A stretch of DNA of 64,000 bases from Kushneria pakistanensis (lineage in GTDB: Bacteria > Pseudomonadota > Gammaproteobacteria > Pseudomonadales > Halomonadaceae): the NCBI RefSeq assembly GCF_014652795.1, contig NZ_BMZM01000003.1, positions 310,001-374,000 of the forward strand, in the 5' to 3' direction. Numbering within the stretch: the first letter of the stretch is position 1; the number at the start of each line of letters is the position of its first letter. The translations under genes and the position numbers were made by a program. The notes under the pieces were generated by a model. That model saw only the letters and a program-made list of their open reading frames with translations. It did not search any database and was not told the DNA's origin. Below, in pieces: positions 36,115-48,786 of this stretch.

Positions 36115-37059
36115 ATGAGATCAGACGTTAATACGGGCGCTGCCATGCAGGCGCGCCGCTATGTATCGCGCGCTCAGGCAGCGCCGGTCTGGCTGCTGCT
36201 GGCGCTGATGCTGCTCTCCAGTACGGCTCTGGCGCAGGAGCGCAAAACCGTGGTGGCAAGCTTCACGATCATGGCTGACATGGCCCGCCAGGTCGCGGGT
36301 GATGCACTCGATGTGGTCTCCATCGTGCCCCCGGGCGCTGAAATTCATGAGTATGCCCCCACCCCGCGCGATATCCTCAAGGCCCGCCGGGCCGATCTCA
36401 TTTTATATAACGGCATGGGGCTGGAGCGCTGGTTCGAGCGTTTCTATCAGGGCATGGGTGATGTGCCCACGGCCGTGCTGACCGAGGGTATTGAACCCAT
36501 CGGCCTGGGCGAGGGACCCTACAGGGGGCGTCCCAATCCTCATGCCTGGATGACGCCGCGCAATGGCCTGATCTATGTCGAGAATATTCGCCAGGCACTG
36601 GTCGCGCTGGACCCCGGGCAGGCCGATACCTATAACCGCAATGCGAAGGCCTACAGAGAGCGGCTTGAGGCCATGGATCGGGAATTGAAGGAAACCTTTG
36701 CCCGCATTCCTGACGAGCGGCGCACGCTGGCCACCTGCGAAGGCGCCTTTTCCTATCTGACCCGTGAGTACGGCTTTCGCGAGCGCTATCTGTGGCCGGT
36801 CAATGCCGAGCAGGAGGGGACGCCGCAGCAGGTGCGCCGCCTGATTGACGATCTCAAGGCCGATAATATCCCGGTGACCTTTTGTGAAAGCACGGTCAAC
36901 GACCGGGCCATGAAGCAGGTCACCTCCGAGACCGGCGCGCGTTACGGCGGTGCGCTGTATGTCGATTCGCTGTCCCGCAGCGATGGGCCGGTGCCCGATT
37001 ACGAAACGCTTTTGCACTACAACGCCCGGCTGATACAAGAGGGGTTCGATCTTGAGTGA
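36115..37059 (+). CDS. sitA: Mn/Fe-type ABC transporter binding protein (SitA/YfeA-like)
   Basis: 314 residues with a signal peptide ending near STALAQ (residue 41). The four metal ligands expected for cluster A-I binding proteins are visible: His78 (EIHEYAP), His143 (NPHAWM), Glu209 (CEGAFSY) and Asp284 (VDSLS). The Glu ligand and the lack of a His-rich loop favour Mn2+/Fe2+ over Zn2+. GGGAGG precedes the ATG. It leads a four-gene operon with two permeases, the SitABCD plan. Confidence 0.9.
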   Translation: MRSDVNTGAAMQARRYVSRAQAAPVWLLLALMLLSSTALAQERKTVVASFTIMADMARQVAGDALDVVSIVPPGAEIHEYAPTPRDILKARRADLILYNGMGLERWFERFYQGMGDVPTAVLTEGIEPIGLGEGPYRGRPNPHAWMTPRNGLIYVENIRQALVALDPGQADTYNRNAKAYRERLEAMDRELKETFARIPDERRTLATCEGAFSYLTREYGFRERYLWPVNAEQEGTPQQVRRLIDDLKADNIPVTFCESTVNDRAMKQVTSETGARYGGALYVDSLSRSDGPVPDYETLLHYNARLIQEGFDLE

Positions 37060-37861
37060 TCAATATCAACATGACGGCCCGGCCATCGAGGTGTCACGTA
37101 CCAGCGTGCGCTACCCTGACGGCCATCTGGGCATCCAGGATATTTCGCTGACCCTGCCTCACGCCTGCGTCTGCGCCCTGATCGGCCCCAACGGCAGCGG
37201 CAAGTCCACCCTGTGCAAAACCATTCTGGGGTTTACACGTCCGACCAGCGGCCGGGTACAGCTGATGGGGATGACGGTGCGCCAGGCGCAAAAGCGCAAT
37301 CTCGTCGCCTATGTGCCCCAGGCCGAAGAGGTGGACTGGCAGTTTCCGGTCTCGGTGCGTGATGTGGTCATGATGGGACGCCAGGGGCAGATGAACTGGC
37401 TGCGCATCCCTTCGGCCACCGATCGTCGCCATGTGGAGGCGGCCATGACCCGCATGGAGATTACCGACCTCGCCCACAAGCAGATCGGCATGCTCTCCGG
37501 TGGTCAGAAAAAACGGGTCTTTCTGGCCCGCGCCCTGGCCCAGGGCAGCCGCATTCTGGTGCTTGATGAGCCCTTTACGGGCGTGGATGCCCATACCGAG
37601 CAGGGCATCATGGCGCTGATCAGCGGCCTGCGCGAAGAGGGCGTGACCGTGTTGATCGTGACCCATGCGCTGTCCAATGTGCCGCAGTACTGTGATCACG
37701 TGGCCATGGTCTCAAGGCAGCTCATCGCCTTCGGGCCGGTGGCCACCACCTTCACCCAGCGCCACCTGGCAGCCACCTTCGGCGATGTCATGGCCGACAC
37801 GGTGCTGTCGGGCGTCGAGGCAGATCTCCCTGAGCGCACGGCGTCATGGAGTCTGTCATGA
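37052..37861 (+). CDS. sitB: Mn/Fe-type ABC transporter ATPase (SitB-like)
   Basis: 269 residues starting at a TTG with GAGGGG 8 nt upstream and overlapping sitA by 8 nt; no ATG fits as well. Walker A is GPNGSGKST, the Q-loop YVPQAEEVDW, signature LSGGQKKR, Walker B ILVLDEPFTGVD, and the switch His is in VTHAL. It powers metal import through the SitC/SitD-like permeases that follow. Confidence 0.9.
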   Translation: MSDQYQHDGPAIEVSRTSVRYPDGHLGIQDISLTLPHACVCALIGPNGSGKSTLCKTILGFTRPTSGRVQLMGMTVRQAQKRNLVAYVPQAEEVDWQFPVSVRDVVMMGRQGQMNWLRIPSATDRRHVEAAMTRMEITDLAHKQIGMLSGGQKKRVFLARALAQGSRILVLDEPFTGVDAHTEQGIMALISGLREEGVTVLIVTHALSNVPQYCDHVAMVSRQLIAFGPVATTFTQRHLAATFGDVMADTVLSGVEADLPERTASWSLS

Positions 37862-38727
37862 GTGGTGATCCGATCGCGCTGTTGCTGGCGCCATTTGATT
37901 ATCAATTCATGACGCGCGGCATCTGGGTTGGCACGCTGATCGGCGCCGTGTGTGGCTGGCTCTCCTGCTATGTAGTACTCAAGGGCTGGTCGCTGCTGGG
38001 AGATGCGCTCTCCCACGCCGTGGTGCCGGGCATTGCGATTGCCTATGCACTCGGCCTGCCGTTTGCCCCGGCTGCCTTTATCAGCGCGTTGCTGGCGGTG
38101 GGTGGCATCGGGCTGATCAAGGGGCAGGGGGCGCTAAAAAACGATGCGGCCATCGGCGTGGTCTTCTCGTCCTTTCTGGCGCTGGGCCTGGTGCTGATCT
38201 CGCTGAATCCGAGCGGCGTGCAGCTCAGCACGATTCTCTTTGGCAATCTGCTGGGTATTGGCGATGCGGAAACCGTTCAACTGGTCATCATTTCGCTGGT
38301 CTGTATCGTCGTGCTGTCGCTGCGCTGGAAGGACCTGATGCTGTACTGCTTTGATGAGGGCCATGCCCGTGTAAGCGGTCTCAATACCGTCTGGCTCAAT
38401 GTGCTGCTGCTGTCGACGCTATCACTGATGACCGTGGGCGCACTGCAGGCCGTGGGCGCACTGCTGGTAGTGGCGATGCTGATCACGCCCGGCGCCTGTG
38501 CCTGGCTGCTCACTGACCGCTTCGGCCACATGCTGTGGCTGGCCCCGCTGATTGGCGGTCTATGCGCCTTTACGGGCAGCTGGGCGAGCTATTTCATGGA
38601 CAGCTCGGTGGGCGGCACCATTGTGCTGCTGCAGACCCTGTGCTTTCTGATCATTTTTGTGCTGGCACCGCGTCATGGGCTGCTGGCCCGGCGGCGTCCT
38701 GCATCGCGGGCCGTCGGCGAGGAGTGA
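37858..38727 (+). CDS. sitC: Mn/Fe-type ABC transporter permease (SitC-like)
   Basis: 289 residues from the ATG at 37858, which overlaps the ATPase stop as ATGA (an ATG at 37846 is also possible). It is an ABC-3 family permease with about eight helices, the segment LKGWSLLGDALSHAVVPGIAIAY and the C-terminal helix group. It is clearly paralogous to the next gene, so the channel is probably a heterodimer. Confidence 0.9.
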   Translation: MSGDPIALLLAPFDYQFMTRGIWVGTLIGAVCGWLSCYVVLKGWSLLGDALSHAVVPGIAIAYALGLPFAPAAFISALLAVGGIGLIKGQGALKNDAAIGVVFSSFLALGLVLISLNPSGVQLSTILFGNLLGIGDAETVQLVIISLVCIVVLSLRWKDLMLYCFDEGHARVSGLNTVWLNVLLLSTLSLMTVGALQAVGALLVVAMLITPGACAWLLTDRFGHMLWLAPLIGGLCAFTGSWASYFMDSSVGGTIVLLQTLCFLIIFVLAPRHGLLARRRPASRAVGEE

Positions 38728-38729
38728 GC

Positions 38730-39623
38730 ATGAGTGCACTGAACGAGATGCTGACCCTGTTTGTCTTGCCGCTGACGCTGGATTTCATGCGTCAGGCATT
38801 GTGGATGGGGCTGCTGGTCGGCACGGTCTGTGCCGTCCTGTCGTGTCTGATCGTGTTGAAGGGGTGGTCGCTGGTCGGCGATGCCGCCTCGCATGCCGTG
38901 GTGCCGGGCATCGTGCTGGCCTGGCTTGCCGGCATCCCCATGGTGATCGGCGCACTTGTCAGCGCACTGTGCTGCCTGCTGGGGGCCGGCCTGATCGAGC
39001 GACACTGTCGCATTCGCACCGATGCCGTGCTGGGCATCTCCTTTACCGGCTTTCTGGCGCTTGGCATGGTGCTGGTGGCGATGGTGCCCTCGGATGTGCA
39101 CTTCATGCACATTCTGCTGGGCAATCTGCTGGGGATCGAGGCCTCAACGCGTTATCAGCTCGTTGTGACCGGCATTGTCGTGCTGGGGGCCGTGATCCTG
39201 AAATTCAGTGATCTTCGTCTGTACTGTTTTGATCCGCAGCAGGCGCAGGTGGTGGGGCTCAATACCCGCCGGCTACAGCTTCTGCTGACGGTACTGCTGA
39301 CGCTTGCCACCGTCATGGCGCTTCAGGCCGTGGGCGTTGTGCTGGTGATTGCCATGCTGGTCACACCGGGCTGCACGGCCTTTTTGCTGACCCGTCGGCT
39401 CGCTTCGATGATGATGATGGCCGTGACCAGTACCTGGCTTTCGGTACTCTCGGGCGTCATGTTGAGCTTTCATGTGGATGTCGAAACCGGCGGTGTCATC
39501 GTGCTCATTCAGGCGTTCCTGTTTCTGCTGGCCTTTCTTTTTGCTCCAGAGCGCGGCGTGATTTTCCAGAAGATACGTGTCTGGCGTGCCATTCGTGCCG
39601 ACAGGGAGGCTGCTCAGGGCTAG
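38730..39623 (+). CDS. sitD: Mn/Fe-type ABC transporter permease (SitD-like)
   Basis: 297 residues from the ATG at 38730, 2 nt after the preceding stop, with GAGGAG upstream. The ABC-3 permease fold repeats the motif LKGWSLVGDAASHAVVPGIVLAW seen in its neighbour. Two permeases after binding protein and ATPase is the SitABCD/YfeABCD arrangement. A longer frame from 38535 overlaps sitC and is not credible. Confidence 0.9.
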   Translation: MSALNEMLTLFVLPLTLDFMRQALWMGLLVGTVCAVLSCLIVLKGWSLVGDAASHAVVPGIVLAWLAGIPMVIGALVSALCCLLGAGLIERHCRIRTDAVLGISFTGFLALGMVLVAMVPSDVHFMHILLGNLLGIEASTRYQLVVTGIVVLGAVILKFSDLRLYCFDPQQAQVVGLNTRRLQLLLTVLLTLATVMALQAVGVVLVIAMLVTPGCTAFLLTRRLASMMMMAVTSTWLSVLSGVMLSFHVDVETGGVIVLIQAFLFLLAFLFAPERGVIFQKIRVWRAIRADREAAQG

Positions 39624-39697
39624 GAGGTGTATCCGCAATATCCCGTCTAGACTGGCAGGCCACATGTTCCGCGTTGACGGCATACAAGGAGAGTGGC

Positions 39698-40765
39698 ATG
39701 CGCTGGTACCCCCTGAAACTGACATCCTTTTACGCCCCGCATATTTTTGGCGGTCGGCAGATAGAACAGGTCCTGGGGCGCCAGGGCCTGCCAAAAGGCC
39801 GGGTCGCCGAAAGCTGGGAGAGCAGCGATATCGAGGGCAAGGGCGCCCGGGTCACCAACGGTGAGCTGGCAGGGGAGTCCCTGCATGCGCTGGTCGAGCA
39901 GTACCCCGAGTCGCTGGTAGGAGAAGGCTTTGACGGGCCGCATTTTCCGGTACTGGCCAAGTTCATTGATGCCACCGGCATGTTGCCCGTCCATCTGCAC
40001 GCCAACGGCCCCACGGCGCGGCGCAAGCAGACCTGGTCACATGGCAAGACCGAGGCCTGGCACATTCTGCACGCCGCACCCGGTGCCACGCTGCTGGCAG
40101 GCGTCAGGGACGGAGTGGATCACGACACGTTGCGAAAGGCGCTGCTGGAGGATCGCTTTGACGATGTGATGCACCGTATCGAAATTCGCCCCGGCGATAC
40201 GCTTTATGTGCAGGCCGGGCTTTTGCACAGCTTTGGCCCGGACACGCTGCTCTATGAAGTGCAGCAGCAGGCCGACCATCAGCAGCATGCCATGGGCTGG
40301 CAGATGGAGGATGGCAGCGAGATCAGTCATGAACAGCGCGAAGACAATATCGATGCCCTGCTCGAAGAGATTGATCTGTCACTGCAGACGGTCCCCTCTA
40401 CACCCTTGAGCATTCGCGAGGCGCCAGGGGTGGAGCGGCGCTTTTGCTGCGCAGGTCCCTTCTTTGCGCTGGAGCGCGTGCTGATCGACACCACCTATAC
40501 CCGGCCGATTGACCGCGCCACGCTGATATCCAATCTGGGTTCGCCCTTTACCCTTCAGGCCAATGGCGAGGAAGTGCCTCTTGAGCGCGGCGAATCCGTG
40601 CTTCTGCCGGCTGCGCTGGGTGAGGTGACCCTTGAGGGACGCGCCGAGGTGCTGATGAGTTACGTACCCGATCTTGAAGCGCTGACATCTTCTCTTGAAG
40701 GTGCCGGTTTCACATCCGGGGAGCTTGCGCGCCTTGGTGATATCGAGGGCGTCGAACCGCTGTAA
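39698..40765 (+). CDS. manA: Class I mannose-6-phosphate isomerase
   Basis: The ATG at 39698, with AAGGAG upstream, gives 355 residues of the cupin-type phosphomannose isomerase family. Metal-binding candidates are His99 and His101 (PVHLHAN), Glu119 (GKTEAWHIL) and a His in GLLHSFG. It interconverts mannose-6-phosphate and fructose-6-phosphate. It lies between the metal importer and the glycogen cluster and is probably its own unit. Confidence 0.88.
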   Translation: MRWYPLKLTSFYAPHIFGGRQIEQVLGRQGLPKGRVAESWESSDIEGKGARVTNGELAGESLHALVEQYPESLVGEGFDGPHFPVLAKFIDATGMLPVHLHANGPTARRKQTWSHGKTEAWHILHAAPGATLLAGVRDGVDHDTLRKALLEDRFDDVMHRIEIRPGDTLYVQAGLLHSFGPDTLLYEVQQQADHQQHAMGWQMEDGSEISHEQREDNIDALLEEIDLSLQTVPSTPLSIREAPGVERRFCCAGPFFALERVLIDTTYTRPIDRATLISNLGSPFTLQANGEEVPLERGESVLLPAALGEVTLEGRAEVLMSYVPDLEALTSSLEGAGFTSGELARLGDIEGVEPL

Positions 40766-40929
40766 TCAAAGAAAATTCCGTGGAATAACCGTCAGGAGAC
40801 GATGGGCAGAAAATGACAGCGATTGTTCATCAATATGGCGCAAACAGCGTTTCTTTTATGAAAATTTTTAATCCAGGTTATCGTGTTCAAGAAAGTTACA
40901 AAATTGACGATGCTCGACCTAAAAGGGCT

Positions 40930-40958
40930 TTGACGCTGCTGGCGGTTCACGCTATATC
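40930..40958 (+). promoter_or_regulatory. Putative sigma-70 promoter of the glgA operon
   Basis: TTGACG at 40930-40935 and TATATC at 40953-40958 are spaced by exactly 17 nt. It is the best promoter match I see in the region. Start of transcription would be near 40965. Confidence 0.5.
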
Positions 40959-41051
40959 TGGCCCATGGTTCGGCATGGCGATATGACGCCGGCACCATCT
41001 TCAATGGATTATCAGTAGCGGTGGTGCCGGATGCACAGCCGACCATGAGCG

Positions 41052-41086
41052 ATCGTTTATCGATAAGGAATGTCGATAGAAACGAT
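41052..41086 (+). repeat. Inverted repeat in the glgA leader
   Basis: ATCGTTT at 41052-41058 pairs with AAACGAT at 41080-41086, and inner ATCGA/TCGAT arms extend the stem with one bulge around AAGGAATG. No U-tract follows. It could be a regulator site or an RNA hairpin in the leader. Confidence 0.4.
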
Positions 41087-41205
41087 GTCCGTACAGTGTT
41101 CTGGTGGGTACCGCCTGAGAAGCCGGTGCCCTACAGGGCTGCCACCTGTACCGCTTGATGGCTCGAGACACTTCGGCGTCAGCGCGCTTCGCAAGGAGGT
41201 TGCGC

Positions 41206-42807
41206 ATGTCTAATTCAGCCGTTGTTGATGCCACTGTGGCTCACGCTACGCATACGTTAAAAACCACTACTCCTGTCTCATCCGTATCAGCCTCCCTTGC
41301 GCGCCACGGTGTACCTGCCGGTCAGAGCGAGCCGTCCGACCCCATCCTGTTTGTGACCTCGGAGCTGGCCGATTTTGTCAAGGTCGGTGGGCTGGGCGAT
41401 GTCTCGGCGGCGCTGCCGCGTGCGCTTCTCAATCACTATGACATGCGCGTTCTGATGCCGGCCTACCGCGAGGTCCTGGAAAGCATCTGGCCGGTTCATG
41501 TCATCGATCATCTGCCCGGTCTTGCCGACATTCCCGCCTGCGATCTGGGCCGTATCGAACTGCCTGAAGGTCTGACCGTCTATGTCCTGATCTGCCCCGA
41601 GCTCTATGATCGCCCGGGCAGTCCCTATCTCGACGAGCAGGGCGTGGAATGGGAAGACAACGCCATTCGCTTTGCGCGGCTGTCGCTGGCGGCGGCCCAG
41701 ATGGCCATGGAGACGCCGGAAGGTCGCTTTGACGATCAGGGCTGGCATCCTGATCTTTTGCACCTGCATGACTGGCAGACCGGCCTGGCGGCAGGCTATC
41801 TGCGCTGGAACAACGATGATACGCCGTGTGTCTACACCATCCACAACCTGGCCTATCAGGGGCTCTATGGTCCTGAATATCTGAGCCGGCTGGGCATTCC
41901 CGACAGCGCCTTCACCGCGCAGGGACTCGAGTTTTATGATCGGCTTTCCTTCATGAAGGCCGGCATCATCTACAGCAATCACATCACCACGGTCAGTGAA
42001 ACCTACGCCCGCGAGATCACCACGCCGGCCTTCGGCTGTGGACTTGAAGGGCTGCTGTCGGACTGTGCACGGGAAAAGCGGTTGAGCGGTATCGCCAATG
42101 GCATCGATGACAGCTGGGATCCACAGACGGATGCCTATCTGGCCTGCGCCTTTGCTACCAATGACTGGGCCGGCAAGCGCGCCAATACCGATCACGTCAG
42201 ACGCATGTTCCGACTGGCCGTCAGTCATGGCCCGGTCTTTGCCGTGGTCTCCCGACTGGTGCATCAGAAGGGCCTTGATCTCACCATTGCCGCGGCTGAA
42301 TCCATCGTGCGCGCCGGTGGCCAGCTGGTCGTGATCGGCTGTGGCGAGCCTGCCATCGAAAATGCCCTGCGCAATCTCGAGGCACGATTCCCCGGCGCCA
42401 TCGGCGTGCATATCGGTTTCAGCGAGCGCGAGGCGCGCTGCATCTTTGCCGGCAGCGATTTCCTGTTGATGCCGTCACGCTTTGAGCCCTGTGGCCTGTC
42501 GCAGATGTATGCCCAGCGCTTTGGGTCACTGCCGATTGCCCATCGTACCGGCGGGCTCGCGGACACGATCGAGGACGGTGTTACCGGGTTTCTCTTTGAC
42601 GAGCTCTCGCAGCAGGATTTCCAGAAAGCCATTGATCGTGCGTTTCGCATCTTCGGCTGCACCGAGCTTTTCTATGCCATGCGTCGTGCAGCCATGGCCA
42701 TCCACTATCAGTGGCGGCTATCAGTAACACCCTATCGACGCCTCTATCATCAGCTGATGGTACCTGCAGGGGTAACGACTCATTCGTTAAGACATGTGAG
42801 CATATAA
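41206..42807 (+). CDS. glgA: Glycogen synthase, GT5
   Basis: The ATG at 41206 with AAGGAGG upstream gives 533 residues, including an extra N-terminal stretch of about 45 before the usual start. ADP-glucose-site KVGGLGDV is at 59-66; the second domain has [15 protein letters not shown] and [18 protein letters not shown]. It transfers glucose from ADP-glucose to glucan; some GlgA proteins also make maltose-1-phosphate. No glgC is in the window. The stop overlaps the glgB1 start (TAATG). Confidence 0.95.
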   Translation: MSNSAVVDATVAHATHTLKTTTPVSSVSASLARHGVPAGQSEPSDPILFVTSELADFVKVGGLGDVSAALPRALLNHYDMRVLMPAYREVLESIWPVHVIDHLPGLADIPACDLGRIELPEGLTVYVLICPELYDRPGSPYLDEQGVEWEDNAIRFARLSLAAAQMAMETPEGRFDDQGWHPDLLHLHDWQTGLAAGYLRWNNDDTPCVYTIHNLAYQGLYGPEYLSRLGIPDSAFTAQGLEFYDRLSFMKAGIIYSNHITTVSETYAREITTPAFGCGLEGLLSDCAREKRLSGIANGIDDSWDPQTDAYLACAFATNDWAGKRANTDHVRRMFRLAVSHGPVFAVVSRLVHQKGLDLTIAAAESIVRAGGQLVVIGCGEPAIENALRNLEARFPGAIGVHIGFSEREARCIFAGSDFLLMPSRFEPCGLSQMYAQRFGSLPIAHRTGGLADTIEDGVTGFLFDELSQQDFQKAIDRAFRIFGCTELFYAMRRAAMAIHYQWRLSVTPYRRLYHQLMVPAGVTTHSLRHVSI

Positions 42808-45007
42808 TGGCGACCGCATATTCCAGCGCTTCCCAGGGCGAGCGTGAGGCCCTGTCACGCCTTGTACAGGCGCGACACGATGATCCGTTTCGCTGGTTGG
42901 GCCCACATGAGGATGGGGATCAAACGCTGGTACGCGTGCTATTGCCCGGAGCTGAACGGGTTGAGCTGATTGATGCCGTGCATCAGGTACTGGCCGAAGC
43001 CGAGGCCGGGGAGGGCGGCATTTATTGCGCGCGTCTGCCCCGTGGATCGCGTTATCGCCTGCGTATTACCTGGCCGGACGACGTCATACAGATTACCGAA
43101 GATCCCTATCGATTTGCGCCGCTGCCGGGCGAGCTTGATCTTCACCTTTTCAGTGAAGGTCGCCACCGGGAGCTGGCGCGCGTGTTCGGTGCCTGCCCGA
43201 CGGCGATCGATGGTGTGGATGGCGTACGTTTCACGCTCTGGGCGCCCAATGCACAGCGCGTGTCGGTCGTGGGCGATTTCAACGTCTGGGACGGGCGACG
43301 TCATGCCATGCAGCGCCATGAAGGCAGCGGCATATGGGCCATCTTCGTGCCGAACCTCAAGGCCGGTGAACGTTATCGCTTTGAGCTTCTCGATCGTGAC
43401 GGCCAGCTTCGCCACAAGGTGGATCCACTGGCCCGCCGAACCGAAACGACGGCGCTGGACGTTTCCGTGGTCGCCAGCAATCGCCCCTTCAACTGGCATG
43501 ACCATGCCTGGCTCAGACGACGCGATGCCAGCGATATCCGCACGGCGCCGCTGTCCATTTATGAGCTGCATGTCCTTTCCTGGCAGCACGATCATGACGG
43601 CAATACGCTGGAATGGGACACGCTGGCATCCCGCTTGATTCCCTGGGTCGCCGACATGGGCTTTACCCATATCGAGCTGATGCCCATCAGTGAACATCCC
43701 TTTGTCGGGTCGTGGGGGTATCAGCCCATCGGCATGTTCGCCCCCACGGCACGCATGGGAACACCCGAGGCCTTTGCCCGTTTCGTCAACGCCTGTCACG
43801 GCGCCGGCATCGGCATCATTCTTGATTGGGTGCCGGCCCACTTTCCGGCCGACGAGCACGGGCTGGTGCGCTTTGATGGCACCGCACTCTATGAGCATGA
43901 CGACCCGCGTGAAGGGTTTCACCCTGACTGGCACACGCTGATCTATAACCTGGGGCGCAATGAGGTCAGAGGATTTCTGATCGCCAGCGCTCTGGAGTGG
44001 CTTGAGCATTTTCATATCGATGGGCTTCGTGTGGACGCTGTTGCCTCGATGCTCTATCGGGATTACAGCCGCAGCGATAATGCCTGGCTGCCCAATATCT
44101 ACGGAGGGCGCGAGAACCTGGAGGTGGTTGATTTCCTGCGTGAACTCAACGACACCATCGCCGAGCGCTGTCCGGGGGTCATGATGATCGCCGAGGAATC
44201 CACTGCCTGGCCGGGCGTGACCGCACCGACCGCTGCCGGCGGGCTTGGTTTTACCTTCAAGTGGAACATGGGCTGGATGCACGACACCCTGTCCTATATG
44301 TCCCGCGATCCGCTGTATCGTTCCTGGCACCATGGTGATCTGACCTTTGGTCTGCAGTACGCCTTCTCCGAGCATTTCGTACTGCCGCTTTCCCACGACG
44401 AGGTGGTACACGGCAAGGGCTCGCTGCTGTCCAGAATGCCCGGTGATGAAGCGCAAAAGCTTGCCGGGCTGCGCGCCTATCTGGCCTTCATGTGGGCCCA
44501 TCCCGGCAAAAAGCTTCTATTCATGGGTACCGAGCTGGGTCAGTACCGCGAGTGGGATCACGACCGTGAGCTTGACTGGGAGCGTCTGGATGAGGCCGGT
44601 CCGCGTGGGCTCTCACGCGCCATTGCCGATCTCAACCGTATCTATGTCGAGGACCCGGCGCTGCATGTCTGTGACAGTGAAGCGGCCGGATTTTCATGGG
44701 TGGTCGGCGATGACAGCACTAACAGCGTCATTGCCTTTCTGCGTCATGCCGAGCCCGGCAAAGCGCCGCTGCTGGTGGTCTGCAACCTGACACCGGTGGT
44801 GCGCCATCACTATCGCATCGGTGTGCCGGTCATGAGTGTGTGGCGCGAGATATTTAATAGCGACAGTGTCTTCTATGCTGGAAGCAATCAGGGCAACGGG
44901 AGTGCCTTACACGCACACCCCGAGCCCAGCCATGATCATCCTGCGTCACTGCTGTTGACGCTACCACCACTAAGTACGCTTTATCTGCGTCAGGGAGACT
45001 GGCCAAC

Positions 45008-45011
<4 letters not shown>
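42807..45011 (+). CDS. glgB: 1,4-alpha-glucan branching enzyme, copy 1
   Basis: 734 residues, GH13_9. Two N-terminal beta-sandwich regions (the second with [20 protein letters not shown]) precede the catalytic barrel: [10 protein letters not shown], nucleophile Asp in [12 protein letters not shown], acid Glu in MIAEESTAW, and SHDEVVHGK. It makes alpha-1,6 branches. It is coupled to glgA and overlaps treZ by 4 nt. A second, diverged branching enzyme is at 60265-62502. Confidence 0.96.
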
Positions 45012-46800
<1,789 letters not shown>

Positions 46801-46804
<4 letters not shown>

Positions 46805-48786
46805 ATTCCACACTGATATCGCTGGCCGAGGCTGCCGGCATCGTCATCGACTGGCAGGACAGCCAGGACCGCCCGCGCCGTCTGGATGACGCCACCATCA
46901 AGGGCGTGCTGGAGGGGCTTGGCTACCGCACCGGCTCACCGGCCGACATCGAAGAGAGTCGAGCCGCCATCGAGCGTCTGAACACGCCGGCGACCCTGGC
47001 CGAGTGGCCACCGCTGATCATCGGCGAAATCGAACAGGGCATCGACCTGCCCGGAGCGGTTGCTGCGGATACCGACTACACCCTGATCGATGAAGATGGC
47101 CGCACCCAACAGGGCCGCATCAACGCCCGGGGGCAGCTGGAAGCGGTGTCCGAACCCGGCTATTACCGCCTGCAGATCGAAGGGCAGGAGCGGCGTCTGG
47201 CGGTTGCACCGCATCGCTGCATGGATGCGGCCACGCTCGCCAGCGACGGCGAAAAGGCCATGTCGGGCCTGGGCGTACAGCTCTACGGCCTGCGTCGTGA
47301 CAACGACGGGGGCATCGGTGACTGCGAGGCGCTGGGTCGTCTTGCCGAGCGCGCCGGCCGCCAGGGACTGGACGCACTGGCCATCAGCCCGGTGCATGCC
47401 CTTTTTCCGCACCAGCCCGAGCGTTTTTCGCCCTATTCGCCGTCGACCCGGTTGGCCTTCAATCCGCTTTACAGCGCCTCGGGCAAGACAGGGGCCGATA
47501 GTGATCAGGCAGCGCTGGTGGATTATGACCACGTCAGCCATACGCGCTGGCAGGCACTCGAGCGCGATTTTGCCGCGCTCTCCGAAACCGACCAGCAGGC
47601 TCTGAGTGCCTTTCGCAAAAAAGGCGGCGAGACGCTTGAAAACCACTGTCGCTTTGAAGCCATCAGCGAAGCGCTGGGCCCCATGCATGCGTGGCCCAGC
47701 GACATGCAGGATGTCACCAGCGAGGCGGTTGAGACTTTCAGTCAACAACATGCCGATCGCGTGGCCTTCTACGCTTTCGCACAGTGGCAGATTGCCCGCG
47801 AGCTTGAATCCGTGCAGCAGCGCGCCACACAAGCGGGTCAGCGTATTGGGCTGATCGCTGATATCGCAGTGGGCGTGGACCCGCACGGCAGCCAGGCCTG
47901 GAGCCGCCCGGAAGAGATGCTGGGCAAGCTGCGGATCGGTTCACCGCCGGATGATTTCAACGCCAACGGTCAGGAGTGGGGCGTAACCGGCTTCTCGCCG
48001 CAGGGGCTGATCGAGTATGGCTTTGATGGCTTTATCGCCACGCTCAGGGCCTGCCTGCATGGTGCCGGAGGCCTGCGCATCGATCACATCATGGGGCTTT
48101 CCCGCCTGTGGCTGATCCCTGAAGGCGCCTCGCCGACCGAAGGCGCTTACGTGCGCTATCCGGAGCAGTCGCTGCTGCGCCTGATTGCACTCGAGTCCTG
48201 GCGTCATCGCGCCCTGATCATCGGTGAGGATCTGGGCACGGTAGAGCCCGAGTTTCGTGAGCGTCTGGAGCAGTTCGGGATTCTGGGCATGGGCGTGTTG
48301 TGGTTTGAACGTGAGGAAGAGGACTTCACGCCGGCACGGGATTACCCGGCGCGGGCCGTGGCCATGACCAGCACCCATGACCTGCCCACGGTCGCCGGCT
48401 GGAGAGTGGGACGCGATCTGGACTGGCGCATCAAACTCGACATGCTGGGGGAAGGCGAAACGCCCGAGCAGCAGCGCGAGATGCGAAAGCAGGACATTGT
48501 CGCGCTGGCCGGAACACTCGGGATTGCCCCAGATGCTGACAGCGATACGTGGCTTGAAGCCGCGGCACGCCATATCGGCGCCACACCCTCGCCACTGGTG
48601 CTGCTACAGCTTGAGGACCTGCTGGGACTTGAAGAGCAGCCCAATCTGCCGGGGACGCTGGATGAACATCCCAACTGGCGCCGTCGTCTACCCTTGACGG
48701 TGGATGACATGTTTGAAACCCCGGCTGTCGTGGCAAGACTTCGGGCAATGACCAACGCACGCGCAGGAGCAGGGCCGCATGAGTGA
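46801..48786 (+). CDS. malQ: 4-alpha-glucanotransferase (amylomaltase)
   Basis: 661 residues, GH77 of the longer proteobacterial form with an extra N-terminal region before GVQLYGLRRDNDGGIGD. Catalytic residues are visible as Asp in LRIDHIMGLSRLW, Glu in IIGEDLGTVEPE and Asp in TSTHDLPTVAGW. It disproportionates short maltodextrins, producing glucose and longer chains that feed TreY/TreZ. It overlaps treZ by 4 nt and treY by 8 nt. Confidence 0.95.

Larger units (their letters stand above)
40766..41205. other. 440-nt control region upstream of the glycogen operon
   Basis: No supported gene; a minus-strand frame at 40792-41046 is probably chance. The first part is AT-rich. It contains a sigma-70-like promoter at 40930-40958 and an inverted repeat at 41052-41086, giving an apparent leader of about 240 nt before glgA. 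Confidence 0.5.

Noticed and set aside
38535-38729. 65-codon N-terminal extension of the second sit permease
   Set aside because: It overlaps the first permease in another frame; the ATG at 38730 has a good ribosome site and fits the family length.
40792-41046. 84-codon minus-strand frame upstream of glgA
   Set aside because: It lies in AT-rich control DNA overlapping the predicted glgA promoter and has no recognisable domain.
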